A DNA stretch of 64,000 nt from an uncultured Tateyamaria sp. (GTDB lineage Bacteria > Pseudomonadota > Alphaproteobacteria > Rhodobacterales > Rhodobacteraceae): contig NZ_CANNDN010000002.1 of assembly GCF_947503465.1 (NCBI RefSeq), positions 310,001-374,000 of the forward strand, given 5' to 3'. Position numbers and translations under genes: made by a program. Under the pieces are notes generated by a model. The model made no database searches and was not told the origin of the DNA. It saw only the letters and a list, made by a program, of their open reading frames with translations. This document shows positions 54,290 to 62,526 of the stretch, one piece after another. The stretch's first letter is position 1, and the number at the start of each line of letters is the position of its first letter.

Positions 54290-55077
54290 TAGTTCAGAAA
54301 GCGATCCGAGATTTCGTCGAAATTCGCGAGGATCGAATCGCCCAGAACCGAAGCCAGTTGCGCGTTGCGCGAATCAACCGGGGCACCGGACGCCGCACCG
54401 CTCAGGATCGGTTCCAGCGTTTTCCACTTGCTGGCAACCTTGCCCAGTGTGATCTTGATATGGATATTCGGTGCCGGAACGATCCCCGTTTCTACATCTC
54501 CTTCGACCAACCTGACAAGCGCGTCGGAAAATTCGGCAATGTCGGTCGCAAGGATAGCCCCGGCGCCTTCTGGTGTCAGGTTGGTCAGAAACAGGCACAA
54601 ATCTCGCTGGAAGGCCTGCGATGCAACTCGCAATTCCTGCACCAAGGCATAGGACGCGCGATGCCGCTCTTCGACATCACTGGGGGCTGATTGCCATCGT
54701 TCGCGGTACCGCGCTGCAAGCGACGGATTGCCGAGCAGCAGCAACGTGACCGGTACGGTGTGGCGATCACCCGCTGCAATCTGGCGGGCCGAGCGCGTGT
54801 AGGTTTCAAGCTCGGTCAACATGGGTTCGGACGCATCCGGGTCCATGGCCAGCCACACCGACAGCGTCGTCAACATCTCGGACGATGCGATGACATCTTG
54901 TGCGTGCACAGGGGTTTCAGCCCCGACAAACAGCATGCAGGCAGATTTGGTGATGCGATGGACAAGCACCGCCTGATCCGCCAAGTCGCGGATCGTGTTG
55001 CGATCCGCCTGCGCAGGCGGTGCACCAAATCCGAGCGCAAGGATTGCCGCCATCAAGGGAATTGCCAAGAACTTCAT
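54286..55077 (-). CDS. Exported PilJ-like sensor-domain protein
   Basis: 263 residues with signal peptide [18 protein letters not shown]. The mature N-terminus [26 protein letters not shown] resembles the PilJ/NarX-type periplasmic sensing helices (type IV pili methyl-accepting transducer N-terminal domain), which normally precede a membrane helix and signalling domain. None follows: the rest is an additional helical region with no cytosolic output. It would be a soluble periplasmic protein. Function unknown. GTG at 55092 is an alternative start. Confidence 0.65.
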   Translation of the reverse strand: MKFLAIPLMAAILALGFGAPPAQADRNTIRDLADQAVLVHRITKSACMLFVGAETPVHAQDVIASSEMLTTLSVWLAMDPDASEPMLTELETYTRSARQIAAGDRHTVPVTLLLLGNPSLAARYRERWQSAPSDVEERHRASYALVQELRVASQAFQRDLCLFLTNLTPEGAGAILATDIAEFSDALVRLVEGDVETGIVPAPNIHIKITLGKVASKWKTLEPILSGAASGAPVDSRNAQLASVLGDSILANFDEISDRFLNY

Positions 55078-55165
55078 GCGAGGTACCACCACTAGACTGG
55101 CACGCTCTTACAGGTGACGCCTTAAAGCGGCTTTAACGGTGGTGCCGAAGCAGGATCTCTTGCGC

Positions 55166-55193
55166 TTGCTCTGCCGGGCGGAATGAGTATAAC
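55166..55193 (+). promoter_or_regulatory. Sigma-70 type promoter of tRNA-Thr
   Basis: TTGCTC (55166-55171), 16-base spacer, TATAAC (55188-55193), 12 bases before the tRNA. The -10 box is near consensus. Confidence 0.55.
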
Positions 55194-55205
55194 GCCCGCC
55201 ACGGT

Positions 55206-55281
55206 GCCGCTGTAGCTCAGCTGGTAGAGCACGTCATTCGTAATGATGGGGTCGGGGGTTCGAGTCCCTTCAGCGGCACCA
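55206..55281 (+). tRNA. tRNA-Thr (anticodon CGT)
   Basis: 76 bases. Acceptor GCCGCTG pairs with CAGCGGC, D-arm GCTC/GAGC, anticodon stem CGTCA/TGATG with loop TTCGTAA, T-arm GGGGG-TTCGAGT-CCCTT, and encoded CCA at the 3' end. All arms pair (two G-U in the T-stem, one G-U in the anticodon stem). Reads ACG codons. The 177 bp from here to 55458 show no gene and no attachment site copy. Confidence 0.97.
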
Positions 55282-55458
55282 CCTTTTGGGCCCACCGCCT
55301 TTGCTATCTTGCGACCGGATGCGTTCCAAGTTGTGCTGGCCCTTGCATCAGTTGCTTGGGTAATGCCGGTGGTTTGACAAGCATCCGTGCATTCAGCATT
55401 GCCGTTTCCGACGCTGGCAACGAACGCCGCCGCGCTTTCCTCAAATCTTTACAACCGC

Positions 55459-58400
55459 TTAGGCCAGCAACGCTGCGAGGAATAGCGCAAGGTTCGCGCC
55501 GTCACTGCCGTCCGGGTCCGCCACGTCTGCCGATTGCGGCAGCACTGTTGCATCGTCCGGGCCGTCCCAATGTGGCTCAATCCGGCCAAGACCGCCCTGT
55601 TCAACAAGGTCCCGCACCAGCGAGAATGCGGCCGACGGGCGCTGCAATCTGATGAAATCCGAGACGGGCAAACCCATCGCATCGCGTTGCGCGATCCCCA
55701 TCCGGGCCGCCATCGACAACACGCGCTGGGTGCGCACCTTGGCGCTGTAGCCTTGGGCAATGCTGTGATCGACAGAAGCCACGGCGGCACTGCCATCAAA
55801 GCTGATACCGCGGCGCCGTACATGCGTGGCACCGGTCAGGGAATAGACGTCATCGACAATCACTGTGGTCCCCGGCAGCCTGGACGCCCGGCCCGGGAAT
55901 CCGCCCGGATGGAACGCCGCCACGCGGGCCTCTGCAACAGCAGTGAGCATTTGCAGCGCTTCGTTGCGCAGCTGGAATGCAGCACGCGCAAACGGGGCCT
56001 TGGCAAAGTCGGTTTCACGCGGTGTGCAAAGGATCACTCTCAAACGCGGTTGCGCCGCAAGCCGGTCGGCGAGGATCTGCATCAGATCAATTGTAACAGC
56101 CCCGGCGCCTGCCCCGGCATGGACCGTACGGGCAAGGCCTGATGTCTCGATGTAAACCAGTTCCTCGGCCTGATGGAATGCACGGGCCAGCGACCAAAGC
56201 GCATCGCGCGCGCCGTGTACCGACAATTCATACTCGCGCCGCAATTCGTTCAGCAGCCGGTTGCCATTGGTCACGTTCAGCGTGGGCGCAGGCAAGCTCA
56301 GCGCGCTTGCGATGTCGTTGATCACGGTCTGCAAATCGATGGGCGAGGCTGAGTCAAGCGGATTGCCCGGCGGCAGCAGGGACAGCTCTGGCGTCTCGGA
56401 CACCGCGGCCACGGTCTGCAAGAGCACACCGGACGAGGTCGCCCCGGCAGGTGCTGCCCCGGCCCGCGCCGGTGGGTTCATGTTGTCGCCGCCCGACATG
56501 GCCAGCCATCCGGGGGCTTGGGCAGGTGGTGGCCCGCCCGGCAGCGGGATGAAGGGCTGCACACGCCGCACGGCGTGGCGTGCCAGATCATAGCCCAGTG
56601 CCCCTTCGACCCGCACCCCGGCGCTGTGCGTGTCCGGTCCGGGCGGATTGCCAGGGTTCCCCTGCCCGTGATTGGCCGACAGCGCGTCGCGATCCCATGA
56701 TGTTCCGCTCAGCACACCGTCCCAGTCCAGACCTGCGCTGACAGCGGCACCGCCGATGCCCGTGACCACAATCGCTTCGAGCCGTCCCATCGTGGGCTGG
56801 CGCGGCCCGGTGCGTGGCACGGTTTCGGACGCAAGGGCCCGTGCGGCGTCAACCGGGGTGCCTGCGGCACCATCATCAGGCCCGTCGTCGGTGCCGAACA
56901 ACGGCACGGGCGCCACGGATTTCACCGTATCGGGCACGGCGGCCATCCGGTCCGGCGCGGGACCAAAAATGTCGGGTGGCGGGGCCGCGGGCCCGGCCGC
57001 AATGGCAAGGGTGCGCGCCGCGAACAGACGCCGGGTCTGGGTGCGCGGTGTGACAACCATGTCAAAGACCAGCGTGGCCGGATCGGGCTTGGGATCGCCC
57101 GCACCGAGGCCAAGCGGATTGTGTACGAGGATCTGTGTCGGCACGCCCGCCACCGCGATCCCGGCACCGCCATCCCCGCGCTTGAAGGACGGCGTTTCAC
57201 CAATTGCAGGGATCGAAACAAAGCGCTGGTTGTAGATGCGCACCGCGCTGCCATCGGGTACGGCATCTGCTGCAATCACCACCACGACGTCCTCGTCCGC
57301 TGTCCATGTGGCCGTGGCGCCCACAAGCGGCGCAGGGTTGGCCCCGAACACGCCAGCCCCGCCCCCCGCCGGAAACGCAGGCCAATGGGCCGGAGCGCCG
57401 GGGCCGGGCGGAACCGGCACACCATCCGCTATGATCGGCGCGACAGCGAACATCAGCGGGTTGCCAGCCGCGCCATCCATCCGCGTCAGGACCTGGTTCG
57501 ACATCGCCATTAGGTCAGGACCATCCACCGCATAGTCGATAATCACTTCGGTTCGCACTTGTGGTTTCAGGTCCTCGGGTATGTCGCCATCTTCGGCAGG
57601 CACCCCAGCCACCGCGCTGGTGGTGCGGTTGCCCCGCAGGTGCCAATCGAGGTCCACCGCATAGGCGCGAAAGAACTGCCGCGGCAGCGTGATCCCACCG
57701 GGCAGGCCAGGCTGCGCCAGCGGCCCGGCCCCCATGGTGCCTCCGGTGGCCCACCCCAGTCGCACCCTGGTTCCGGCTTCGGACCCTGTTGCCGCCAAAA
57801 CCTCTCCGGCTGACATCGCGACAAGGCCGGACCCGTCCAGTGTACCGGTCTGCGTGTCCGAACCGTCCTGCTTTTCCACGCCCACGTCACCCAAGGCCGC
57901 CACAAAAGGTGCACCGTGCAGGTCCACGACCTGCGCCAGAACGCCCGAAGCGAGCGCGGCGATGGTGCCGACACCTCCCGCGCCGCCGGTGCCTGCACCA
58001 TCGGAAAAGTCGAGCGCTGGAAAGGTCGTGATCAGGTCGTCGAACAGGGCAGCCACGGCGATGGGGTCGATGATCAGGCCGCGACTGTCATGAAAGCTCA
58101 TCGGTTCGCTGCGGCCCAGGCTTTCGCCCGGCTCATAGGTTTGCGGGGACCGGTCCGGCACCGGAACAGCCCCTGTGAAAACCAGCGTTTCGGGAACAGG
58201 CCGATGGTGGGGCGCGGGGGCCACGGCGTAGCGTGCCATCAGGGTCGACAAACGTGCGACCGCCTGCGGGTGCAGGCGAAACGCGCCAACAGGACCAGCG
58301 ATTCCGGCGCCGGTTACATCCCGGAATTCGTGCCCCTGATCCAGATATTCCAACGTGCCCCGAAACGGGGCCAGCGCATTGCCGGACGGCGTCAACCGGA

Positions 58401-58545
58401 GTGTGCCCGCGTCAAAGGAGGGGTCTGCCGACCCCCAGGCGTTTGACAGGTGCGGCATCGTCAATCCCAGCGCGTCAAGTCCGTTGTCTTGCAGGGCTTG
58501 GGCTGCGGCCTGGGGGGTTAATGTGAAAACGGTCAGCTGTGTCAT
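55459..58545 (-). CDS. Very large protein of unknown function with degenerate PLD-like C-terminus
   Basis: 1028 residues, last gene of a three-gene operon (3 bp after the 1322-residue gene). No signal peptide or membrane helix. Residues 1-770 are Gly/Pro/Ala-rich and beta-like, without family match that I recognise. Residues about 780-960 look like part of a phospholipase D fold: LVYIETSGLA, DRLAAQPRLRVILCTPRE and TTVIVDDVYSLTGATHVRRRG, comparable to the H-K-D half with its G-S-x-N turn. The HxK residues themselves are missing, so catalysis is doubtful. The role of the operon is open; see findings. Confidence 0.7.
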   Translation of the reverse strand: MTQLTVFTLTPQAAAQALQDNGLDALGLTMPHLSNAWGSADPSFDAGTLRLTPSGNALAPFRGTLEYLDQGHEFRDVTGAGIAGPVGAFRLHPQAVARLSTLMARYAVAPAPHHRPVPETLVFTGAVPVPDRSPQTYEPGESLGRSEPMSFHDSRGLIIDPIAVAALFDDLITTFPALDFSDGAGTGGAGGVGTIAALASGVLAQVVDLHGAPFVAALGDVGVEKQDGSDTQTGTLDGSGLVAMSAGEVLAATGSEAGTRVRLGWATGGTMGAGPLAQPGLPGGITLPRQFFRAYAVDLDWHLRGNRTTSAVAGVPAEDGDIPEDLKPQVRTEVIIDYAVDGPDLMAMSNQVLTRMDGAAGNPLMFAVAPIIADGVPVPPGPGAPAHWPAFPAGGGAGVFGANPAPLVGATATWTADEDVVVVIAADAVPDGSAVRIYNQRFVSIPAIGETPSFKRGDGGAGIAVAGVPTQILVHNPLGLGAGDPKPDPATLVFDMVVTPRTQTRRLFAARTLAIAAGPAAPPPDIFGPAPDRMAAVPDTVKSVAPVPLFGTDDGPDDGAAGTPVDAARALASETVPRTGPRQPTMGRLEAIVVTGIGGAAVSAGLDWDGVLSGTSWDRDALSANHGQGNPGNPPGPDTHSAGVRVEGALGYDLARHAVRRVQPFIPLPGGPPPAQAPGWLAMSGGDNMNPPARAGAAPAGATSSGVLLQTVAAVSETPELSLLPPGNPLDSASPIDLQTVINDIASALSLPAPTLNVTNGNRLLNELRREYELSVHGARDALWSLARAFHQAEELVYIETSGLARTVHAGAGAGAVTIDLMQILADRLAAQPRLRVILCTPRETDFAKAPFARAAFQLRNEALQMLTAVAEARVAAFHPGGFPGRASRLPGTTVIVDDVYSLTGATHVRRRGISFDGSAAVASVDHSIAQGYSAKVRTQRVLSMAARMGIAQRDAMGLPVSDFIRLQRPSAAFSLVRDLVEQGGLGRIEPHWDGPDDATVLPQSADVADPDGSDGANLALFLAALLA

Positions 58546-58548
58546 GGG

Positions 58549-61500
58549 TCAATCCCGATCCGAACTTGAGACCCGCCGCCCGTCCGGTGTGATTACCTCG
58601 AACGTGATGCTGCGGATGTCTCTGCTGGCGAACACCGTTATCCCCGTGCGCGCCCCGATCTTCTGCCGGTTGGCGACATAAAGCGGGGCCTGTGCGCCAC
58701 CGGTTGGTGCCGGTCCGCGTCCCACCGGCACGTCGGCCAGCGGGGCCTCGTAGACCAGTTCGTTGCCGACCGTCTCGAATTGCGAGCGCGGCCGGTTTAT
58801 CCCCAGGTCAAGGATAGGTCCCGGGCGCGGTTCAATTCTGCGGGGTCGGCGGAAGGGCAGATCGGGCGTGTCGTCAGGCTGTGGGCGGAACCGGTCAAAG
58901 CGGTCCGTCAAATCGCGCAGGTCGCGGAACCGGTCTGTGCCCAGCACACCGCCCGATGTGGGCCGGATCGCAATGCGCACGCGATATTCCAGCGGGCCCG
59001 TCACTGGCGCATCCGTCGTCACCGAAAAGACGGTACCCCGCCCCGAAATGCTGAAACTATCCACCTCGCTCAGGTCCGGCAACGGGATAAGGGATCCCTG
59101 ACCAAAGCTGATTGCGCGTTCCGTTACACGCCCCAACGGGTCCGTCATGCGCAGCAGGATACTGCCGCCAGGCATCTGGGCAGGGCGGCGGATGAACAGG
59201 CGATAGTTGCGGTCCTGCCCGTCCGGCGCGCGCCACAGGGCGGTCTGGGTCATTTCCGGCACTTCCGGGATCAGGTCCAGCGGAGTGGCGCCCGGCAGCT
59301 TTTGGCCGGGGTTCAACGGGTCCTCGCCCGCATCCGGGGCCACGGTGTTGTAATGCAGCCCCGGCACGCCGTCCAACCGCACCTCTGCCGACAGCGTGTG
59401 GGGGCCAAGCGTCGTGGGCAAGATCGGTGCGTCAGACACGGCTGACAAAAGGATGTCCCCGAAATTGCCGCCACCCGGCCATTCCAGCATTGGCGGCGAC
59501 AAGGGCGGCGGCCCGCTTGGCGGAATAACGACAGGGACGGCGGGCGACGGTCGCCCCCTGCCCTTGCGGACGCCGCGTTGCGCATCGTCCTGTCCCCACG
59601 CGATGGCGCGGTACCATTGGGGTCGCCAAGATCCGCCCGGTTCGTCCTCGCCGGTCACGTCCGTGATCCAGTTTTCGGAACCATTGGTGTCTGTGCCAAC
59701 TGTCCACGACCCTGTACTGCCCGTGAGGGACACCAGCGGCGGCCCCATACTGTCGATCTGGCGCGCTGCGTCGGCCACCCGCGTGCGATACAGGTCGATG
59801 GTGCCGGGCCGCGCGCCGGAACGCGCCCGCGTCTCGATCCGCAGGCGGGCGGCAAAGCCGCCCGGCGTTTCGATCCGCTGCGCCTCAAGCGTCGGGGGCG
59901 CAGGCGTTGCAATACGGGGCGCAACAAAGGGGATCATCGCTTCGTCCGCGTCCGGGCCGCTCGGCCATGGCCCCTCGACGCCGCCAGCGCTGACCGGGAT
60001 GACGATGAAGAGGTGAATGGCCTGCGAGCCACGCGGCAAGGCGACATCAAGGTTCGTGCCCGTCAGCAAGGTCTTGTTCACCCGGTTGAAATCACGCCTG
60101 TCGGGTGACGCGGCGAATGCGTCTTTCAGGGTGGTCAACCGCGTGCTCAGGGTCACGCCGGGCAGGGCTTCCGACAGGTCGCGACTGGCGAGCATGCGTG
60201 TTTCGGTGCTTTGGTACAGGATGTACCCCTCTGCCCCCGGCACGGATTGCCATTCGATGATGGCGTGGCATTCGCCCTTGGCGTCCGGCAGGCTGGCAAG
60301 CCGCACGATGTCGATCACCTGCGTCGGGCGCGCGCGCGGGTCCGACGCATATGTCACCTTGCTGCGGGGACCAAAGCTGCCAAGACGGTTGGGCGCGATG
60401 GCTTCGCGCAACCGCGCGCGCAGGGCCAGCCCGACATGCGGGGTGCCTGCGTAATCCAGCGAAAAGCCCGGAATTGTGACGCGGTAGCGCCGCGCATGGC
60501 CCTGGCTGGCGAAACCGGGTGTGGCGACGGCACTTTCCCCCTGTTCGTCCAGGCTGATGACATTCTGTTCGCCATCAAGCCCCGGTACGCTTGGATCATT
60601 CAACGATGGCACATCCCCCGCGAAGCTGACGAATACGTTCTGGGCTGCCCCGCCGAGGGTCTTCTGCAACCCACCGGGCAAGGCCGCTGGCGGTTCGGTG
60701 TGCCGGGTTGGCGCCTGGAAAAGGCGACCCCGGAAGTCGATGCGCGCCACGGACCGCACGCGCCAGTCCACGACGAACTCGACCACCAGATCCGCGGGAC
60801 AGACCGTACCGCTTCCTGTATCGATGGGACGCAATTCGGCCGAGATGATGTTCACGGTGTCCGGGTCCGGCTGGGTCGAGGCAAAGGGCTGTGTGGCCCA
60901 TGGGCTCCAGATCCCAAACAGGTTTTGCGTGGCAATCCCATAGCGTGCACTGACCGATCCAGGGCTGTTGGGAATGACAAAACCCGGGTCGGACGCCGAT
61001 TGGCGCGGGTATTCGGGGTCTTGCCGGTTCTCATTGTTGCCGATGGGCATGAGGCCCTTGCCCGATGGGCGCTGTTCCATCAACGGTGTTGCAGGCCCGG
61101 CAACGCCCGTCTCGGCCCGTCCGAAGGCAAAGCTGGACACGGCGTTCAGGTTGTCAAGCGGCAGACGTTCCCAACTTGCCCGACTGGTCGCGACCCAGTT
61201 TCCATTTGGCGCGGCGGGTCGTTGGTGTGACAGGAAATGAAGCCGCAGATCAGCAGGCGGAATGGGGCGGATCACGCGGCGCGGGCGCGGTATGATCGCG
61301 GCCAGTTCCTGTGCGTCGCCATTGCCGGCCAGGCCCCGATGCCACAGCCCGGTGATCATGAAGTCATAATCGGCCATATCCGAGGACCCGAGAAAGCTCT
61401 GTTCCCCGAAATTGATCGGATCAAGGTCCACATAGGGATACCCGGTGCCAAACCCCATGAGCACCGATTGCATCGGATCGGTGGCCACGGCCATCTGCAT

Positions 61501-62517
61501 CAGCTTGACCGACGACACCCGCGCCTCGCCATCCTCGGCCGGCATCATGTCGCCATTGGCGTTTTGCGGGGGGCTGATGACGTGGTGGTCCAGCACCTCC
61601 TGCTGCTGATTTGGCGGGGCCTCCATCGCCTTGCGCAGCATCGCGAGCAGCGTCTTGTTGGCATCATCGATCATGCCATCCGGGTCAGGCAATTCCCAGG
61701 TGGGCGCGACCTCTCCTGTCGGAAAGGCGGGATACCACCCAAATGGATTGATCCCGCGCGAGAACCTTTGTTTGGCGGCATCCATGGCGGGCAATTCGGC
61801 ACCAACCAGCCCCTGTTCCTTACCATGCGACTGCCCGTCCAATCCGTCGAACTCTCCGGGATCAACCGGCAAACCGACGGTTTCGATCAGTTCCCAACCT
61901 TGTATCTTTTCCGCCTGGGACAGAGGTTCGCCCACAACAGACACTTCCTGGCCCTGCGCCCCGTTGATCAGAACGGCGGTGATGAACGGCGCATAGAAGC
62001 GGTAGGTGCGTGCCCCATTGGCCGGAATGTTCAGCGCCTCGAGGCCCAACATGTTTTCAAAACCAACCCCGTTGGCCACGGGCACAATGGTCACGCCCAG
62101 CGCCGGGCCGACGCTTTTGACCCGAACGACGATAGACATCACCGGTTCGGCGAACTGATACACCGTGCCAAGCGGCGGCAAGGCGGTGGGGGTGGCGACA
62201 GCCGGTGTGGGGTCCTGCAACAGCGGAAACGCCACACGCCGCCATACCTTGAACGGTTCCGACGGCATTCCGACGCCCGGATTCAACTGCCAGCGCAAAA
62301 ACACGGCCAGCACCCTGTTGCCGAAATCCTTCAGATCAAGGCCCTGAGGAGCCGCGCGGGTCGCGCGCAGGGTTTCATGGGTGGCGGCGACATCTGCCGA
62401 CGGGCCAAAGGGGCCCGTGACCACGCCGTTTTCGTCGGCAAAGGGACGCAGCAACGCGTTGCCGTCGATCATCGCGCCCTGACCGCGGAACAAATAGGGG
62501 CTGAATATGCGATCCAT
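58549..62517 (-). CDS. Very large protein of unknown function with FN3-like modules
   Basis: 1322 residues; GGAGG precedes the ATG, no signal peptide. The region near residues 735-780 (HAIIEWQSVPGAEGYILYQST) reads as a fibronectin type III strand pair, and a second similar unit lies near 865-975 (TIDLYRTRVADAAR ... WRPQWYRAIAWG). An Arg/Asp/Pro-rich stretch (DRFRDLRDLTDRFDRFRPQ) lies near residue 1215. Overall beta-rich with very few cysteines (two seen). No enzyme motifs found. Second gene of the operon, 9 bp after the gene to the right. Could be a structural or surface-binding component; function not known. Confidence 0.7.
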   Translation of the reverse strand: MDRIFSPYLFRGQGAMIDGNALLRPFADENGVVTGPFGPSADVAATHETLRATRAAPQGLDLKDFGNRVLAVFLRWQLNPGVGMPSEPFKVWRRVAFPLLQDPTPAVATPTALPPLGTVYQFAEPVMSIVVRVKSVGPALGVTIVPVANGVGFENMLGLEALNIPANGARTYRFYAPFITAVLINGAQGQEVSVVGEPLSQAEKIQGWELIETVGLPVDPGEFDGLDGQSHGKEQGLVGAELPAMDAAKQRFSRGINPFGWYPAFPTGEVAPTWELPDPDGMIDDANKTLLAMLRKAMEAPPNQQQEVLDHHVISPPQNANGDMMPAEDGEARVSSVKLMQMAVATDPMQSVLMGFGTGYPYVDLDPINFGEQSFLGSSDMADYDFMITGLWHRGLAGNGDAQELAAIIPRPRRVIRPIPPADLRLHFLSHQRPAAPNGNWVATSRASWERLPLDNLNAVSSFAFGRAETGVAGPATPLMEQRPSGKGLMPIGNNENRQDPEYPRQSASDPGFVIPNSPGSVSARYGIATQNLFGIWSPWATQPFASTQPDPDTVNIISAELRPIDTGSGTVCPADLVVEFVVDWRVRSVARIDFRGRLFQAPTRHTEPPAALPGGLQKTLGGAAQNVFVSFAGDVPSLNDPSVPGLDGEQNVISLDEQGESAVATPGFASQGHARRYRVTIPGFSLDYAGTPHVGLALRARLREAIAPNRLGSFGPRSKVTYASDPRARPTQVIDIVRLASLPDAKGECHAIIEWQSVPGAEGYILYQSTETRMLASRDLSEALPGVTLSTRLTTLKDAFAASPDRRDFNRVNKTLLTGTNLDVALPRGSQAIHLFIVIPVSAGGVEGPWPSGPDADEAMIPFVAPRIATPAPPTLEAQRIETPGGFAARLRIETRARSGARPGTIDLYRTRVADAARQIDSMGPPLVSLTGSTGSWTVGTDTNGSENWITDVTGEDEPGGSWRPQWYRAIAWGQDDAQRGVRKGRGRPSPAVPVVIPPSGPPPLSPPMLEWPGGGNFGDILLSAVSDAPILPTTLGPHTLSAEVRLDGVPGLHYNTVAPDAGEDPLNPGQKLPGATPLDLIPEVPEMTQTALWRAPDGQDRNYRLFIRRPAQMPGGSILLRMTDPLGRVTERAISFGQGSLIPLPDLSEVDSFSISGRGTVFSVTTDAPVTGPLEYRVRIAIRPTSGGVLGTDRFRDLRDLTDRFDRFRPQPDDTPDLPFRRPRRIEPRPGPILDLGINRPRSQFETVGNELVYEAPLADVPVGRGPAPTGGAQAPLYVANRQKIGARTGITVFASRDIRSITFEVITPDGRRVSSSDRD

Positions 62518-62526
62518 GTTTGCCTC

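Noticed and set aside
55206-55458. Genomic island boundary with attachment site at tRNA-Thr
   Set aside because: No integrase, no repeated copy of the tRNA 3' end within the window, and similar base composition on both sides.
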